64,000 nt of DNA from Bradyrhizobium sp. SZCCT0231 (GTDB taxonomy: Bacteria > Pseudomonadota > Alphaproteobacteria > Rhizobiales > Xanthobacteraceae): positions 1,541,969 through 1,605,968 of the forward strand of contig NZ_JAFCKP010000001.1 of assembly GCF_018130245.1 (NCBI RefSeq), given 5' to 3'. The position numbers and the translations under genes were made by a program. Under the pieces are notes generated by a model that was not told where the DNA came from, ran no database searches, and worked only from the letters and a program-made list of their open reading frames with translations. Shown here piece by piece: positions 36,595 through 45,162 of the stretch (the first letter of the stretch is position 1; each line of letters opens with the position of its first letter).

Positions 36595-38574
36595 ATGTCC
36601 ACACAAGCCGCGACCAACACCTCGGACTTCATCAAGAATCTGGGCAAGATGTACGGCACCTACACGGGTGGGTTCATCGGCTTCATCTTGTTTCTTGCGA
36701 TTCTCGAGCAGATCGGCGTTCCCAACAAGATCCTCGGCTACCTGTTCGTGTTCTTTACGCTCGCGGTCTACGCCATTATTGGCATCATGACGCGAACCGC
36801 GCAGGTCTCGGAATATTACGTCGCCGGCCGGCGCGTCCCCGCTTTCTACAACGGTATGGCAACCGGCGCCGACTGGATGTCGGCGGCGTCCTTCGTCGGC
36901 ATGGCCGGCACCCTGTTCCTGCTTGGCTACGACGGCCTCGCCTGGGTGCTCGGATGGACCGGCGGGTTTGTGCTGGTGTCGATCCTGATCGGACCGTATC
37001 TGCGCAAGTTCGGTGCCTATACGGTGCCCGACTTCCTGTCGTTCCGCTACGGCGGCAATTTCGCCCGCTTCCTCGGCGTGATCGTGCTGGTTGCCTGCTC
37101 CTTCACCTATGTGACGGCGCAGATCTACGGCACCGGCCTTATCGCATCGCGATTCCTCGGCATGCAGTTCGAGCTCGCGGTGTTCGCCGGTCTTGTCGGC
37201 ATCTTGCTTTGCGCAATGCTCGGCGGCATGCGCGCGGTGACATGGACGCAGATCGCGCAATACATCGTGCTGATCATCGCCTACCTGACCCCGATCGTGA
37301 TTCTATCCACCAAGAACTACGGAATTCCGATCCCGCAACTCACTTACGGGCAGGCGATCGCGGACATCACGGCGCGAGAGCAGGGGATGCTGGCGTCGGG
37401 TCTGGCGACAGCCGCGGCGCTTAAGCCGCATATCCAGCCCTTCATCAACTATAGCCCGCTCAACTTCTTCGCGATCATCATGTGCATGATGGTCGGCACG
37501 GCTTCGCTGCCGCATATCCTGATGCGCTATTTCACCACCCCATCGGTGCGTGAGGCGCGCCAGTCTGTGGCATGGTCGCTGTTGTTCATCTTCCTGCTGT
37601 ACTTCTCGGCGCCGGCCTATGCGGCTTTTTCAAAGCTGGAGGTCTATACCAACATCATCGGCAGGGACCTGGCGGCCATTCGCCCATGGCTGTTCAACTG
37701 GGGTGAACTCGGGCTGATCCAGATCTGCGGCAAGAACGCAGCCAGCATCGATGCCGTCGTCGCGGCCTGCAAGGCGATCGCCGGACATCCTGGCGTCGTG
37801 CGGCTGCAAGACTTCGTGATCAACACGGACGTGATCGTGCTTTCCACGCCGGAAATCGCGGGCCTGCCGTATGTGATCTCGGGTCTCGTGGCGGCCGGCG
37901 GTCTCGCAGCAGCCTTGTCCACCGCTGACGGGCTGCTGCTCGCCATCGCGAACGCGTTGTCGCACGACATCTACTACAAGATGATCGACCCCAACGCGCC
38001 CACCATTCGCCGCCTCACCGTGGCGCGCGTCCTTCTGGTGGGCGTCGCGTTGGTCGCGGCTGCGACGGCCGCTACCAAGCCGGCAGACATCCTGGCCATG
38101 GTCGGCTGGGCGTTCTCGCTTGCAATGGCGGGCAACTTCCCGGCCCTCGTGATGGGTGTCTGGTGGAAACGCACGACGGCGACGGGTGCGATCTGCGGCA
38201 TCATTGCCGGCTTCGGACTGTGCCTGTTCTATCTCGTGACAACGCGGTATTTCCCGGGCGCGGGCGTGAAGTATTTCGGCATGACGTCGCTGACCAGCCC
38301 GCTGACGGGAGCGCCGCTGGTCGATATTGCCAAGGCGATGGCGCTGCCCAACGCCATGGAAAGCTTCCCGACGCTCGCGCACCCGCTGGCCAACAAGGTC
38401 GGCTGGTTCGACCTGACCAACATCGCCTGCGGATTGTTGGGAGCGCCGCTCGGCTTCGCCGTCATCTACATTGTCAGTCTCATGGGCAGGGCACCGTCGG
38501 CGGAAATGCAAGCCTTTGTCGACGACATCCGGAAGCCGCGAGGCAGGACGGTGCTCGAAGAAAAGACCACCTGA
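36595..38574 (+). CDS. actP: Cation/acetate-type symporter (SSF family, ActP-like)
   Basis: A 659-residue membrane protein with about 13-14 helices of the sodium/solute symporter family. Segments include EYYVAGRRVPAFYNGMATGA, DWMSAASFVGMAGTLF, PDFLSFRYGG and LPHILMRYFTTPSVREARQS, close to ActP-type transporters of acetate and other short monocarboxylates. AGGGGGAAGA precedes the ATG at 36595. An intrinsic terminator follows. Together with the DUF4212 subunit it is the probable target of the SSF-kinase/LuxR regulator system in this window. The exact substrate is not shown by sequence. Confidence 0.88.
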   Translation: MSTQAATNTSDFIKNLGKMYGTYTGGFIGFILFLAILEQIGVPNKILGYLFVFFTLAVYAIIGIMTRTAQVSEYYVAGRRVPAFYNGMATGADWMSAASFVGMAGTLFLLGYDGLAWVLGWTGGFVLVSILIGPYLRKFGAYTVPDFLSFRYGGNFARFLGVIVLVACSFTYVTAQIYGTGLIASRFLGMQFELAVFAGLVGILLCAMLGGMRAVTWTQIAQYIVLIIAYLTPIVILSTKNYGIPIPQLTYGQAIADITAREQGMLASGLATAAALKPHIQPFINYSPLNFFAIIMCMMVGTASLPHILMRYFTTPSVREARQSVAWSLLFIFLLYFSAPAYAAFSKLEVYTNIIGRDLAAIRPWLFNWGELGLIQICGKNAASIDAVVAACKAIAGHPGVVRLQDFVINTDVIVLSTPEIAGLPYVISGLVAAGGLAAALSTADGLLLAIANALSHDIYYKMIDPNAPTIRRLTVARVLLVGVALVAAATAATKPADILAMVGWAFSLAMAGNFPALVMGVWWKRTTATGAICGIIAGFGLCLFYLVTTRYFPGAGVKYFGMTSLTSPLTGAPLVDIAKAMALPNAMESFPTLAHPLANKVGWFDLTNIACGLLGAPLGFAVIYIVSLMGRAPSAEMQAFVDDIRKPRGRTVLEEKTT

Positions 38575-38598
38575 GGCTTCGCAATACCTGATGACGTA

Positions 38599-38630
38599 GG
38601 ACGGGGCCCTTTGCGGCCCCGTCCTTGTTT
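38599..38630 (+). terminator. Intrinsic terminator after the symporter gene
   Basis: GGACGGGGCC-CTTTGC-GGCCCCGTCC, a ten-base perfect stem, followed by TTGTTT. Confidence 0.88.
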
Positions 38631-38719
38631 GCGGCCGCAATGTCCGCCTTGCCGGAACGCATCGGCCTTGCCATTGTTGTGCGCCTGCCTCTTCGGATTG
38701 CCTGCAAGGAGAAACGCGC

Positions 38720-39040
38720 TTGGATTTGGCGACTTCGCTTGCCGCATACTGGTACTTCCACCTGCCCAACTTTGTTCTGGCCGCGCTGATGTACACATTG
38801 CTGGGCCGGGTCCTGCTTGGTCTGTTCGTCGACGCGGACTCGCCCAACTACATCTGGCGATTCTTCTGCCGGATCACCGATCCCGTCATCGTGCTTTTCG
38901 CGGTAGTGACGCCGAAGGTAACGCCACCGGTGGTGCTTTGGCTGTTCGGTTTCGTCTGGCTGTTCTGGCTGCGCGTCGCGCTTCACTACACATTGCTCCT
39001 GTTCAATCTCGCTCCCCGGCTGGGCGGAGCGGCATCATGA
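38720..39040 (+). CDS. YggT-like small membrane protein (106 aa)
   Basis: A 106-residue protein with about three membrane helices. It has a YggT-like pattern: SPNYIWRFFCRITDPVIVLF followed by a Pro-rich turn (TPKVTPP). The start is a TTG at 38720 with AAGGAG eight bases upstream. Its stop overlaps the next gene's ATG. It follows the symporter terminator, so it has its own promoter or depends on read-through. The function is unknown. Confidence 0.68.
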   Translation: MDLATSLAAYWYFHLPNFVLAALMYTLLGRVLLGLFVDADSPNYIWRFFCRITDPVIVLFAVVTPKVTPPVVLWLFGFVWLFWLRVALHYTLLLFNLAPRLGGAAS

Positions 39041-39360
39041 GCCGCAATTTCTACTTCATCGGAATTGCATTTTTCGGAATGATCAACGGCATATTCAACC
39101 AGCTCGCCCTGATCTTCGCGCTCGTGTACGTCCAGATGCTCGCGGGCCCATTGCTGTTCGGAAGCCTGTCGCTGACGCTGATGTTCGCATCGCTGATGGT
39201 TTCGACCGCCACCGTCATTCTTGGCGGCATTCCCGCCGCCATCTATGAGCGCGTCACCGGCGCTCCGGAGTCGAGCACGGTCACACTCTGGATATGGCTT
39301 GCAGGCACCGCAATTCTGGCGCTCCCGGCTGTCGGGAACTTTCTCAGGGTCGGACTGTAG
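39037..39360 (+). CDS. Small membrane protein (107 aa), coupled to YggT-like gene
   Basis: A 107-residue protein with three or four helices (FYFIGIAFFGMINGIFNQLA, LIFALVYVQMLAGPLLFGSL, LMVSTATVILGGIPAAIYER, LWIWLAGTAILALPAVG). It starts in an ATGA overlap with the preceding gene, so both products are probably made together. No named family recognised. Confidence 0.68.
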   Translation: MSRNFYFIGIAFFGMINGIFNQLALIFALVYVQMLAGPLLFGSLSLTLMFASLMVSTATVILGGIPAAIYERVTGAPESSTVTLWIWLAGTAILALPAVGNFLRVGL

Positions 39361-39456
39361 CGGCCGATGCAGAGTTGAGGACAGGCCGCGCCGGCGCTAC
39401 GCTGGGCCGGTCTCTCGATCTGATGGGGCGGATCATACTCGATCGACGGAGTGGCC

Positions 39457-39825
39457 ATGGAAGAGGTTCGCCGTCTCGCCTATGAGATTGTGTTGCGTGC
39501 ATGCGGGTTCGCCTCGCTGGCCATCTTCTGCGTCATGATCGGCCTGTCCTTCCTCCCGCGCGCCGCGTTTCAGGCGGGAGGTTTCCTGAGCATGACAATG
39601 ACGCTCGTGCTCGCTTTCAAGGCGCGCGAAGCTCGGACCAAGGATCACCGCCGGACGGAGATGTGGCTTTATCTTCCCAAGGAGCGCCGTCCGCCTCAAG
39701 CTCATGCGCAGCAAACGATCTCTGCGGTCATGCGGGAAACCTATCTCCTGTTCGCGGGCTGGACCGCGATCATCTCCATCGCGATGTGGACGGTCGCTTT
39801 GGTCTTCTCCTTCATTGGACTTTAG
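39457..39825 (+). CDS. Small membrane protein (122 aa)
   Basis: A 122-residue protein with two or three helices (LRACGFASLAIFCVMIGLSF, LSMTMTLVLAFKA, LLFAGWTAIISIAMWTVALV) and a basic cytoplasmic loop rich in Arg and Lys. GGAG five bases before the ATG at 39457 decides the start; a GTG at 39451 is inside that site. Third member of a cluster of small membrane proteins after the symporter. The function is unknown. Confidence 0.65.
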   Translation: MEEVRRLAYEIVLRACGFASLAIFCVMIGLSFLPRAAFQAGGFLSMTMTLVLAFKAREARTKDHRRTEMWLYLPKERRPPQAHAQQTISAVMRETYLLFAGWTAIISIAMWTVALVFSFIGL

Positions 39826-40243
39826 TCTCCAGCCGCCCGTCGCATGTGCAAGAAGACAATCTCGACGCTGATGCAAGAGACTGCAGAAGACCTGCCTGGT
39901 GTTTGCGCACCGGATTGCGCTGGTGCCCAGGTGATCTGACCGTCTGATCTGACCGTCGCGCTGGGTTTTTCAGCATGTGGACTTTAGTCTGAGCCTGCAG
40001 ATCGGCGACGGTATTTCACTCCCGCAGCCCGTCGCTTTTTTGACAGGATAGCTCCGCAATTTCCGATTCCTGACAATTTTTTAGGCGCACTCGCCGCTTG
40101 CGTCTCATCCAGAAGTCGGTTCGCGTCGAAAGTACTATTGGGCCGGACGCGGCAAGCATGTAAGTGGTCCCCTCGACGAATTGCGCGCCTGCATGGCGGC
40201 AGATCAGTTTTGAATCCAAAAAAGCAAGCGGGAGCGAATCGGA
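39826..40243. other. Gene-free stretch before the MFS carrier gene
   Basis: No supported gene. A direct repeat GTCTGATCTGACCGTC marks about 39940-39958. The last 200 bases probably contain the carrier's promoter; the closest upstream sequence is AT-richer, and GGGAGCGAATCGGA precedes the start. Confidence 0.4.
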
Positions 40244-41914
40244 ATGACGACAATAACTGCATCATCGGTATCACCTGCCAGCGCCGGCATGACGAAGGAC
40301 GAACGCTTCGTCATTCTCGCCTCGTCGCTCGGTACCGTCTTCGAGTGGTACGACTTCTATCTCTACGGATCGCTGGCCTCGATCATCGGCGCGCAGTTCT
40401 TCTCGGCCTATCCGCCGGCAACCCGCGACATCTTCGCGCTGCTTGCCTTTGCCGCCGGCTTCCTGGTCCGCCCCTTCGGCGCCATCGTGTTCGGCCGCAT
40501 CGGCGACATCGTCGGCCGCAAATACACCTTCCTCGTCACCATCCTGATCATGGGTCTTTCGACCTTCATCGTCGGCCTGCTGCCCAGCGCGGCGACGATC
40601 GGCATCGCAGCTCCGATCATCCTGATCGCGCTGCGACTCGCCCAGGGCCTTGCGCTCGGCGGCGAGTATGGCGGAGCGGCGACCTATGTCGCGGAGCACG
40701 CGCCGCACGGCAAGCGCGGCTACTATACCTCCTTCATCCAGACCACGGCGACGCTCGGCCTGTTCCTGTCGCTGCTGGTGATCCTGTTCACCCGCACCGC
40801 GACCGGCGAAGCCGACTTCGCCGCCTGGGGCTGGCGCATTCCGTTCCTGGTGTCGGTGCTGCTGCTCGGCGTCTCGGTCTGGATCCGGCTTCGCCTCAAT
40901 GAATCGCCGATCTTCCAGAAGATGAAGGAAGAAGGGAAAGGCTCGAAGGCGCCGCTGACGGAGGCCTTCGGCAACTGGCAGAACGGCAAGCTCGTGCTGC
41001 TCGCCCTGCTCGGCGGCGTGATGGGCCAGGGCGTGGTCTGGTACACCGGCCAGTTCTACGCGCTGTTCTTCCTGCAATCGATCCTGAAGGTCGACGGCTA
41101 CACCGCCAACCTGCTGATCGCCTGGTCGCTGCTGCTCGGCACCGGCTTCTTCATCGTGTTCGGCATGCTGTCCGACAGGATCGGCCGCAAGCCGATCATC
41201 CTCGGCGGCTGCCTGATCGCGGCGCTGACCTTCTTCCCGATCTTCAAGATGATCACCTCCAATGCCAACCCGGCGCTGGAAAAGGCCATCGAGCAGGTCA
41301 AGGTTGAGGTGGTGGCCGATCCCGCGGGCTGCGGCGACCTGTTCAACCCGGTCGGCACCCGCGTCTTCAGCGCGCCCTGCGATACTGCGCGCGCCTTCCT
41401 GTCGCAGTCGTCCGTCAAGTACTCGACGAGCTACGGCGCCGCCGGGTCAGGCGTGAAGGTCGTGGTCAACGGCAAGGACGTGTCCTACACGAACGCCAAG
41501 GACAGCAACCCGGCGGTTCTCGCCGCGGTGCAGGCGGCTGGCTATCCGAAGGCGGGTGACGCCGGCATCGTGAAGATGGCGCATCCGTTCGACATCTTCC
41601 GCCCGCAGGTGGCGGCGATCATCGGCCTGCTGTTCGTCCTCGTGGTTTACGTCACCATGGTGTACGGCCCGATCGCGGCGATGCTGGTCGAACTGTTCCC
41701 GACCCGCATCCGCTACACCTCGATGTCGCTGCCTTATCACATCGGCAACGGCTGGTTCGGCGGCCTCCTGCCCGCCACCGCCTTCGCCATCGTGGCCTCG
41801 ACCGGCGACATCTATGCCGGCCTCTGGTACCCGATCATCTTCGCGGCGATCACCGTCGTGATCGGCTTCCTGTTCCTGCCGGAGACCAAGGAGGTCGACA
41901 TCAAGGCGACCTGA
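40244..41914 (+). CDS. MFS transporter, metabolite:H+ symporter family
   Basis: A 556-residue major-facilitator carrier with about 12 helices. Family marks are ASSLGTVFEWYDFYLYGSLA at the first helix, FGRIGDIVGRKYTFL between helices 2 and 3, LALGGEYGGAATYVAEHAP, and YTSMSLPYHIGNGWFGG late. This is the shikimate/proline-betaine-like MHS group. A roughly 95-residue extra loop (about 345-440), with Cys-containing AGCGDLF and SAPCDTA, sits in the C-terminal half, probably periplasmic; such insertions occur in some members. The substrate is unknown. Confidence 0.88.
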   Translation: MTTITASSVSPASAGMTKDERFVILASSLGTVFEWYDFYLYGSLASIIGAQFFSAYPPATRDIFALLAFAAGFLVRPFGAIVFGRIGDIVGRKYTFLVTILIMGLSTFIVGLLPSAATIGIAAPIILIALRLAQGLALGGEYGGAATYVAEHAPHGKRGYYTSFIQTTATLGLFLSLLVILFTRTATGEADFAAWGWRIPFLVSVLLLGVSVWIRLRLNESPIFQKMKEEGKGSKAPLTEAFGNWQNGKLVLLALLGGVMGQGVVWYTGQFYALFFLQSILKVDGYTANLLIAWSLLLGTGFFIVFGMLSDRIGRKPIILGGCLIAALTFFPIFKMITSNANPALEKAIEQVKVEVVADPAGCGDLFNPVGTRVFSAPCDTARAFLSQSSVKYSTSYGAAGSGVKVVVNGKDVSYTNAKDSNPAVLAAVQAAGYPKAGDAGIVKMAHPFDIFRPQVAAIIGLLFVLVVYVTMVYGPIAAMLVELFPTRIRYTSMSLPYHIGNGWFGGLLPATAFAIVASTGDIYAGLWYPIIFAAITVVIGFLFLPETKEVDIKAT

Positions 41915-41918
41915 TCCT

Positions 41919-42021
41919 AAAGCGCGATGCGATTTGGATGAATCGTCATCGCGCTTCAGGTTGTTGTTTACGCATGATCTTTCCGGAAAACCGCTTCGCA
42001 CTTTTCCGGATCATGCTTTAG
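41919..42021. repeat. Palindromic repeat (AAAGCGCGATG type)
   Basis: AAAGCGCGATGCGATT...AATCGTCATCGCGCTT forms one stem, and AGCATGATC-like CGCATGATCTTTCCGGAAAA with TTTTCCGGATCATGCTTT forms another. I recall this as one of the most frequent intergenic elements in Bradyrhizobium and Rhodopseudomonas. It lies between the carrier stop and its terminator. Confidence 0.8.
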
Positions 42022-42038
42022 CAGCGATCGACGACACG

Positions 42039-42072
42039 AACCGGCCGCGGTCTCCGCGGCCGGTTTTGTTTT
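42039..42072 (+). terminator. Intrinsic terminator after the MFS gene
   Basis: AACCGGCCGCGG-TCT-CCGCGGCCGGTT is a 12-base perfect stem, followed by TTGTTTT. On the other strand it borders the end of the YjbQ gene and may serve both convergent genes. Confidence 0.88.
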
Positions 42073-42078
42073 GAGCGC

Positions 42079-42552
42079 TTACTGATTGCTGCCGATGAAC
42101 TGCAGCACGATCTCGCGGCTGTGCGGGCGACTGCGATGCTCGATCAGATAGATCGCCTGCCAGGTGCCGAGCGCAAGCTTGCCGTTCAGGACCGGGACCT
42201 GGAGCGAGGTCCCCGTCACCATCGTCTTGATGTGTGCCGGCATGTCGTCGGGTCCCTCGGTGTCATGGGTCCACCCGGCGTTCTCCGGTGCGACCCGTGA
42301 CAGTGCGGTGGTGAGATCGACCAGCACGGAGGGATCGGCGTTCTCCTGAATCGTCAGCGAGGCCGAGGTGTGGCGGATGAACAGCGTCAGCGCGCCCTCG
42401 CGCGCGTGCGCCTCGGCGATGAATTTTGCTGCCTCGCTGGTCAGGTCGGTGAAACCGCGACCGGGGGTCTGCACCGTGAGCAGCGACGATGCGATCGTGG
42501 TGGCCTGAACCGAGGATGGCGCTGAACGCGTGACGGATTTGCCTGATGCCAT
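42079..42552 (-). CDS. YjbQ family protein (secondary thiamine-phosphate synthase-like)
   Basis: A 157-residue protein of the UPF0047/YjbQ family. Conserved segments are GALTLFIRHTSASLTIQENA with the His, HDTEGPDDMPAHIKTM, and LALGTWQAIYLIEHRSR near the end. E. coli YjbQ has weak thiamine-phosphate synthase activity, and the physiological role is unsettled. The ATG at 42552 is chosen; the longer open frame to 42684 would run through a palindromic repeat. Confidence 0.88.
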   Translation of the reverse strand: MASGKSVTRSAPSSVQATTIASSLLTVQTPGRGFTDLTSEAAKFIAEAHAREGALTLFIRHTSASLTIQENADPSVLVDLTTALSRVAPENAGWTHDTEGPDDMPAHIKTMVTGTSLQVPVLNGKLALGTWQAIYLIEHRSRPHSREIVLQFIGSNQ

Positions 42553-42580
42553 CAAAAATCCCTCAACTCCGGACGCTATC

Positions 42581-42674
42581 GTAGTGGGCAAAGGCGCAAA
42601 GCGCCGTGCCCACGTCTTCTTGTCATCGTGGAAACATGGTGGGCACGGCGCAAGAGCGCCTTTGCCCACCCTAC
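42581..42674. repeat. Palindromic repeat (GTAGGGTGGGCAAAGGCG type)
   Basis: GTAGTGGGCAAAGGCGC...GCGCCTTTGCCCACCCTAC are near-perfect arms, with inner CGTGCCCAC and GTGGGCACG. A second copy lies at 63842-63939. Confidence 0.85.
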
Positions 42675-42708
42675 AAGAGCTCAATGCCTTGACCGCGCGA
42701 AGGGACCG

Positions 42709-43224
42709 TCAAATCTTCCCTGACACGTCCTTCTGCACGCGGTTGGCCATGTCGATCAGCCGCCGCCAAGCCTTCTCCAGGAACGACATCACGCGATCGA
42801 CGTCCTGGTCGCTCGGCAGCGGGATCTCGATCTTGCGTTCGCCCTCGGCGACCTTCGGCTCGGCTTTCTTCAGCTGGTCGGATTTCGGCAGCGCCTCGTC
42901 GATCTTGCCCGACACCGTCGGCCCCGCCGCGAGCTGCCCCTTCAGCCTCTCGACCTCGGCCTGGAGCCTGCCGATCTCGGCGTCGAGTGCGGTCCGCTCG
43001 TCAGGCACCGCGTAGCAGGCCCAGCCGGCGCCGTTCTTGGTGCAGGTCGATACCGTGCCGGTGCGAGTGTCGAGCCGCAGCACGCCCTCGGGGATGGGTG
43101 TCATGCTGTAGCGACCATTTTCGCCGTCGGGCGCCGATTGCGCAGCCACGAGGCCGCCGCCGACGATCACCACCGCGGCAGCCGCCGCTAGCCATGATGT
43201 TGTGGATGACATCGCTGGTCTCAT
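42709..43224 (-). CDS. Membrane-anchored/exported coiled-coil protein (171 aa)
   Basis: A 171-residue protein with an N-terminal hydrophobic stretch (MRPAMSSTTSWLAAAAAVVI) that is a signal anchor or signal peptide. A small domain follows with two Cys (TGTVSTCTKNGAGWACYAVP), a coiled coil (ALDAEIGRLQAEVERLKGQL), and a charged C-terminus (EKAWRRLIDMANRVQKDVSG). GGAG six bases before the ATG at 43224 supports that start. It is divergent from the ATP synthase operon. No named family recognised. Confidence 0.65.
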   Translation of the reverse strand: MRPAMSSTTSWLAAAAAVVIVGGGLVAAQSAPDGENGRYSMTPIPEGVLRLDTRTGTVSTCTKNGAGWACYAVPDERTALDAEIGRLQAEVERLKGQLAAGPTVSGKIDEALPKSDQLKKAEPKVAEGERKIEIPLPSDQDVDRVMSFLEKAWRRLIDMANRVQKDVSGKI

Positions 43225-43488
43225 CGCTGTCTCCGCCAGGGCGCTGCTGCGGCTTCCAGGCAATTCTACACCCCCATCGGGCAATCCGCCGCCAAAAACC
43301 CGCCCCTGAAATAAACGAACGCGATGGCTTCTTTGATCCCGGCAGTGTGGCGAAAGGACAGCTGTATCCGCCGATCGTGAGTAGACCTGCTGCGGTGCGG
43401 CGTCACGCTGTGTGCAGCGCTGCCGCGTGCGCCAATATCATAATATAAATCAAATACTTGACTGAAAGCGACGCAATCGTGACTTGGC

Positions 43489-43517
43489 TTGACTTGATTA
43501 TGGGCCATCAGTATGGT
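43489..43517 (+). promoter_or_regulatory. Candidate sigma-70 promoter of the F0 ATP synthase operon
   Basis: TTGACT and TATGGT are separated by exactly 17 bases. The downstream edge lies about 66 bases before the atpI start. The -35 is strong and the -10 is moderate. Confidence 0.5.
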
Positions 43518-43583
43518 CCGCGCGGCTTTTGAGGGTGGCGGGCGTAATTTCCATTTGGCCGCAGCGTTTCGGGTCTTTGTCGC

Positions 43584-43958
43584 ATGGCACAGAGCACGGG
43601 ACACGGTGAGAATGGAGATCGCGATAGATCGTCCGAGGAAGCTGCGCTTTCCGAACGGCTCGGAAATCTCGATCAGCGGTTGTCCGAATTTCGCGACCGC
43701 CGGATCAAGACCGAGCAACCCGCAGGTGACGGTGAGGACAGAGCGGCCAGAGCCTCGGCGATGGCGCTTGGTTTTCGGTTATCCTCCGAGTTGGTCGCCG
43801 GTGTCGCTGTCGGAGCGGGGATTGGCTGGGGGTTCGACCGCTTGCTGTCGACGTCGCCCTTCGGATTTATCGTGTTCCTGCTGCTGGGCTTCGTGGCCGG
43901 CGTGGTGAATGTGGTGAGATCGGCGGGCGCGGGTCAAAACAGGCGCGGTGGCTCGTAA
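43584..43958 (+). CDS. atpI: ATP synthase protein I
   Basis: A 124-residue protein. The N-terminal half is charged and cytoplasmic; the C-terminal half has two membrane helices (LSSELVAGVAVGAGIGWGFD and GFIVFLLLGFVAGVVNVVRS). AtpI assists assembly of the c-ring. It is the first gene of the F0 operon and is typical in length for alphaproteobacteria. Confidence 0.9.
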   Translation: MAQSTGHGENGDRDRSSEEAALSERLGNLDQRLSEFRDRRIKTEQPAGDGEDRAARASAMALGFRLSSELVAGVAVGAGIGWGFDRLLSTSPFGFIVFLLLGFVAGVVNVVRSAGAGQNRRGGS

Positions 43959-44070
43959 GTCGGTCCGCACAGGAGAGGAATGATCGTGCCGGCCTTGCCG
44001 GTACGGGCCGGCCCGGCCGGCAGACCGAGACCAGCCGGCATCGCCCGGCAGACCAAGAGATGCCGCGCTG

Positions 44071-44820
44071 ATGAAAATCGACCCGATCCACCAGTTCAAC
44101 ATCGAGCCTCTCTTCACCCTGGGCCATATCGGCAATCACACGATCGCCTTCACCAATTCGTCGCTCTACATGCTGGTGGCGGTGGCGATCATCTCGATCC
44201 TGATGCTGGCCAGCGGCACGCGGCTGGTTCCCGGACGCCTGCAGTCGGTCGCCGAGATCTCCTACGAATTCGTGGCCAGCACCATCCGTTCGACGGCCGG
44301 CGCGGAAGGCATGAAGTTCTTCCCGCTGATCTTCTCGCTGTTCATGTTCATCTGCGTCTCGAACCTGGTCGGCATCATCCCCTACACCTTCACGGTGTCG
44401 AGCCACCTGATCGTCACCGCAGGGCTGGCGCTGCTGGTCTTCTTCACCGTGCTGATCTACGGCGTCGCCAAGAACGGCCTGAAATTCTTCTCGATTTTCG
44501 TTCCTCACGGCGTCCCCGGCTACGTCCTGCCGCTGGTCATGTTCATCGAGGTCCTGTCATTCTTCCTGCGGCCGGTCTCGCACAGCATTCGTCTGTTCGC
44601 CAACATGCTGGCCGGCCACATCGCGCTGAAGGTGTTCGCAGGCTTCGTCGCCATGCTCGGCTTCTCGCTCGGCACCATCGGCTGGGTTGGCGGCGTGCTG
44701 CCGCTGGCGCTCACGGTCGCGCTGTACGCCCTCGAGATTCTGGTCGCGTTCCTGCAAGCCTATGTGTTTGCGATCCTGACCTGCATCTACCTCAACGACG
44801 CCATTCATCCGGGACACTGA
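44071..44820 (+). CDS. atpB: F0F1 ATP synthase subunit a
   Basis: A 249-residue inner-membrane protein that forms the proton half-channels next to the c-ring. The essential Arg is in [18 protein letters not shown], and the last helix has [19 protein letters not shown]. There are five to six membrane helices. It lies 112 bases after atpI and 53 before atpE. Confidence 0.96.
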   Translation: MKIDPIHQFNIEPLFTLGHIGNHTIAFTNSSLYMLVAVAIISILMLASGTRLVPGRLQSVAEISYEFVASTIRSTAGAEGMKFFPLIFSLFMFICVSNLVGIIPYTFTVSSHLIVTAGLALLVFFTVLIYGVAKNGLKFFSIFVPHGVPGYVLPLVMFIEVLSFFLRPVSHSIRLFANMLAGHIALKVFAGFVAMLGFSLGTIGWVGGVLPLALTVALYALEILVAFLQAYVFAILTCIYLNDAIHPGH

Positions 44821-44873
44821 GCGGTCCGGGGAATTTCCACCCACAACCCCATCTTTCTTCCAAGGAGTCTAAA

Positions 44874-45101
44874 ATGGATCCGGCAGCAGCAAAACTTATC
44901 GGCGCGGGCATCGCGTGCATCGGCATGGGCGGTGCGGGCGTCGGCGTGGGCGTGATCTTCGGCAACTACCTCGCCGCAGCCGTACGCAACCCCTCGGCCG
45001 CTCAGGGCCAGTTCGGCAACCTGATCTTCGGCTTCGCCGTGACCGAAGCGCTCGGCATCTTCTCGCTGCTGATTGCGCTGCTTCTGCTGTTCGTTTTCTG
45101 A
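44874..45101 (+). CDS. atpE: F0F1 ATP synthase subunit c
   Basis: A 75-residue two-helix hairpin proteolipid. The Gly-rich first helix ([20 protein letters not shown]) leads to the RNP-containing loop (AAAVRNPSA). The second helix carries the proton-binding carboxylate, Glu at about residue 58 in [22 protein letters not shown] before the ATG is a strong ribosome binding site, matching the high copy number of c. Confidence 0.97.
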   Translation: MDPAAAKLIGAGIACIGMGGAGVGVGVIFGNYLAAAVRNPSAAQGQFGNLIFGFAVTEALGIFSLLIALLLLFVF

Positions 45102-45162
45102 GAACGACTTCTTTTCGCGCCGCTTCATCCGAAGCGGCGCGTGACAGCAACGGGAGTACTCC

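Noticed and set aside
39984-40274. Minus-strand frame of 96 codons before the MFS gene
   Set aside because: No ribosome binding site, poor protein-like composition, and it would overlap the carrier's start region.
42553-42684. N-terminal extension of the YjbQ protein
   Set aside because: The extension is translated from a palindromic intergenic repeat (42581-42674) and lacks family similarity; the ATG at 42552 gives the normal length.
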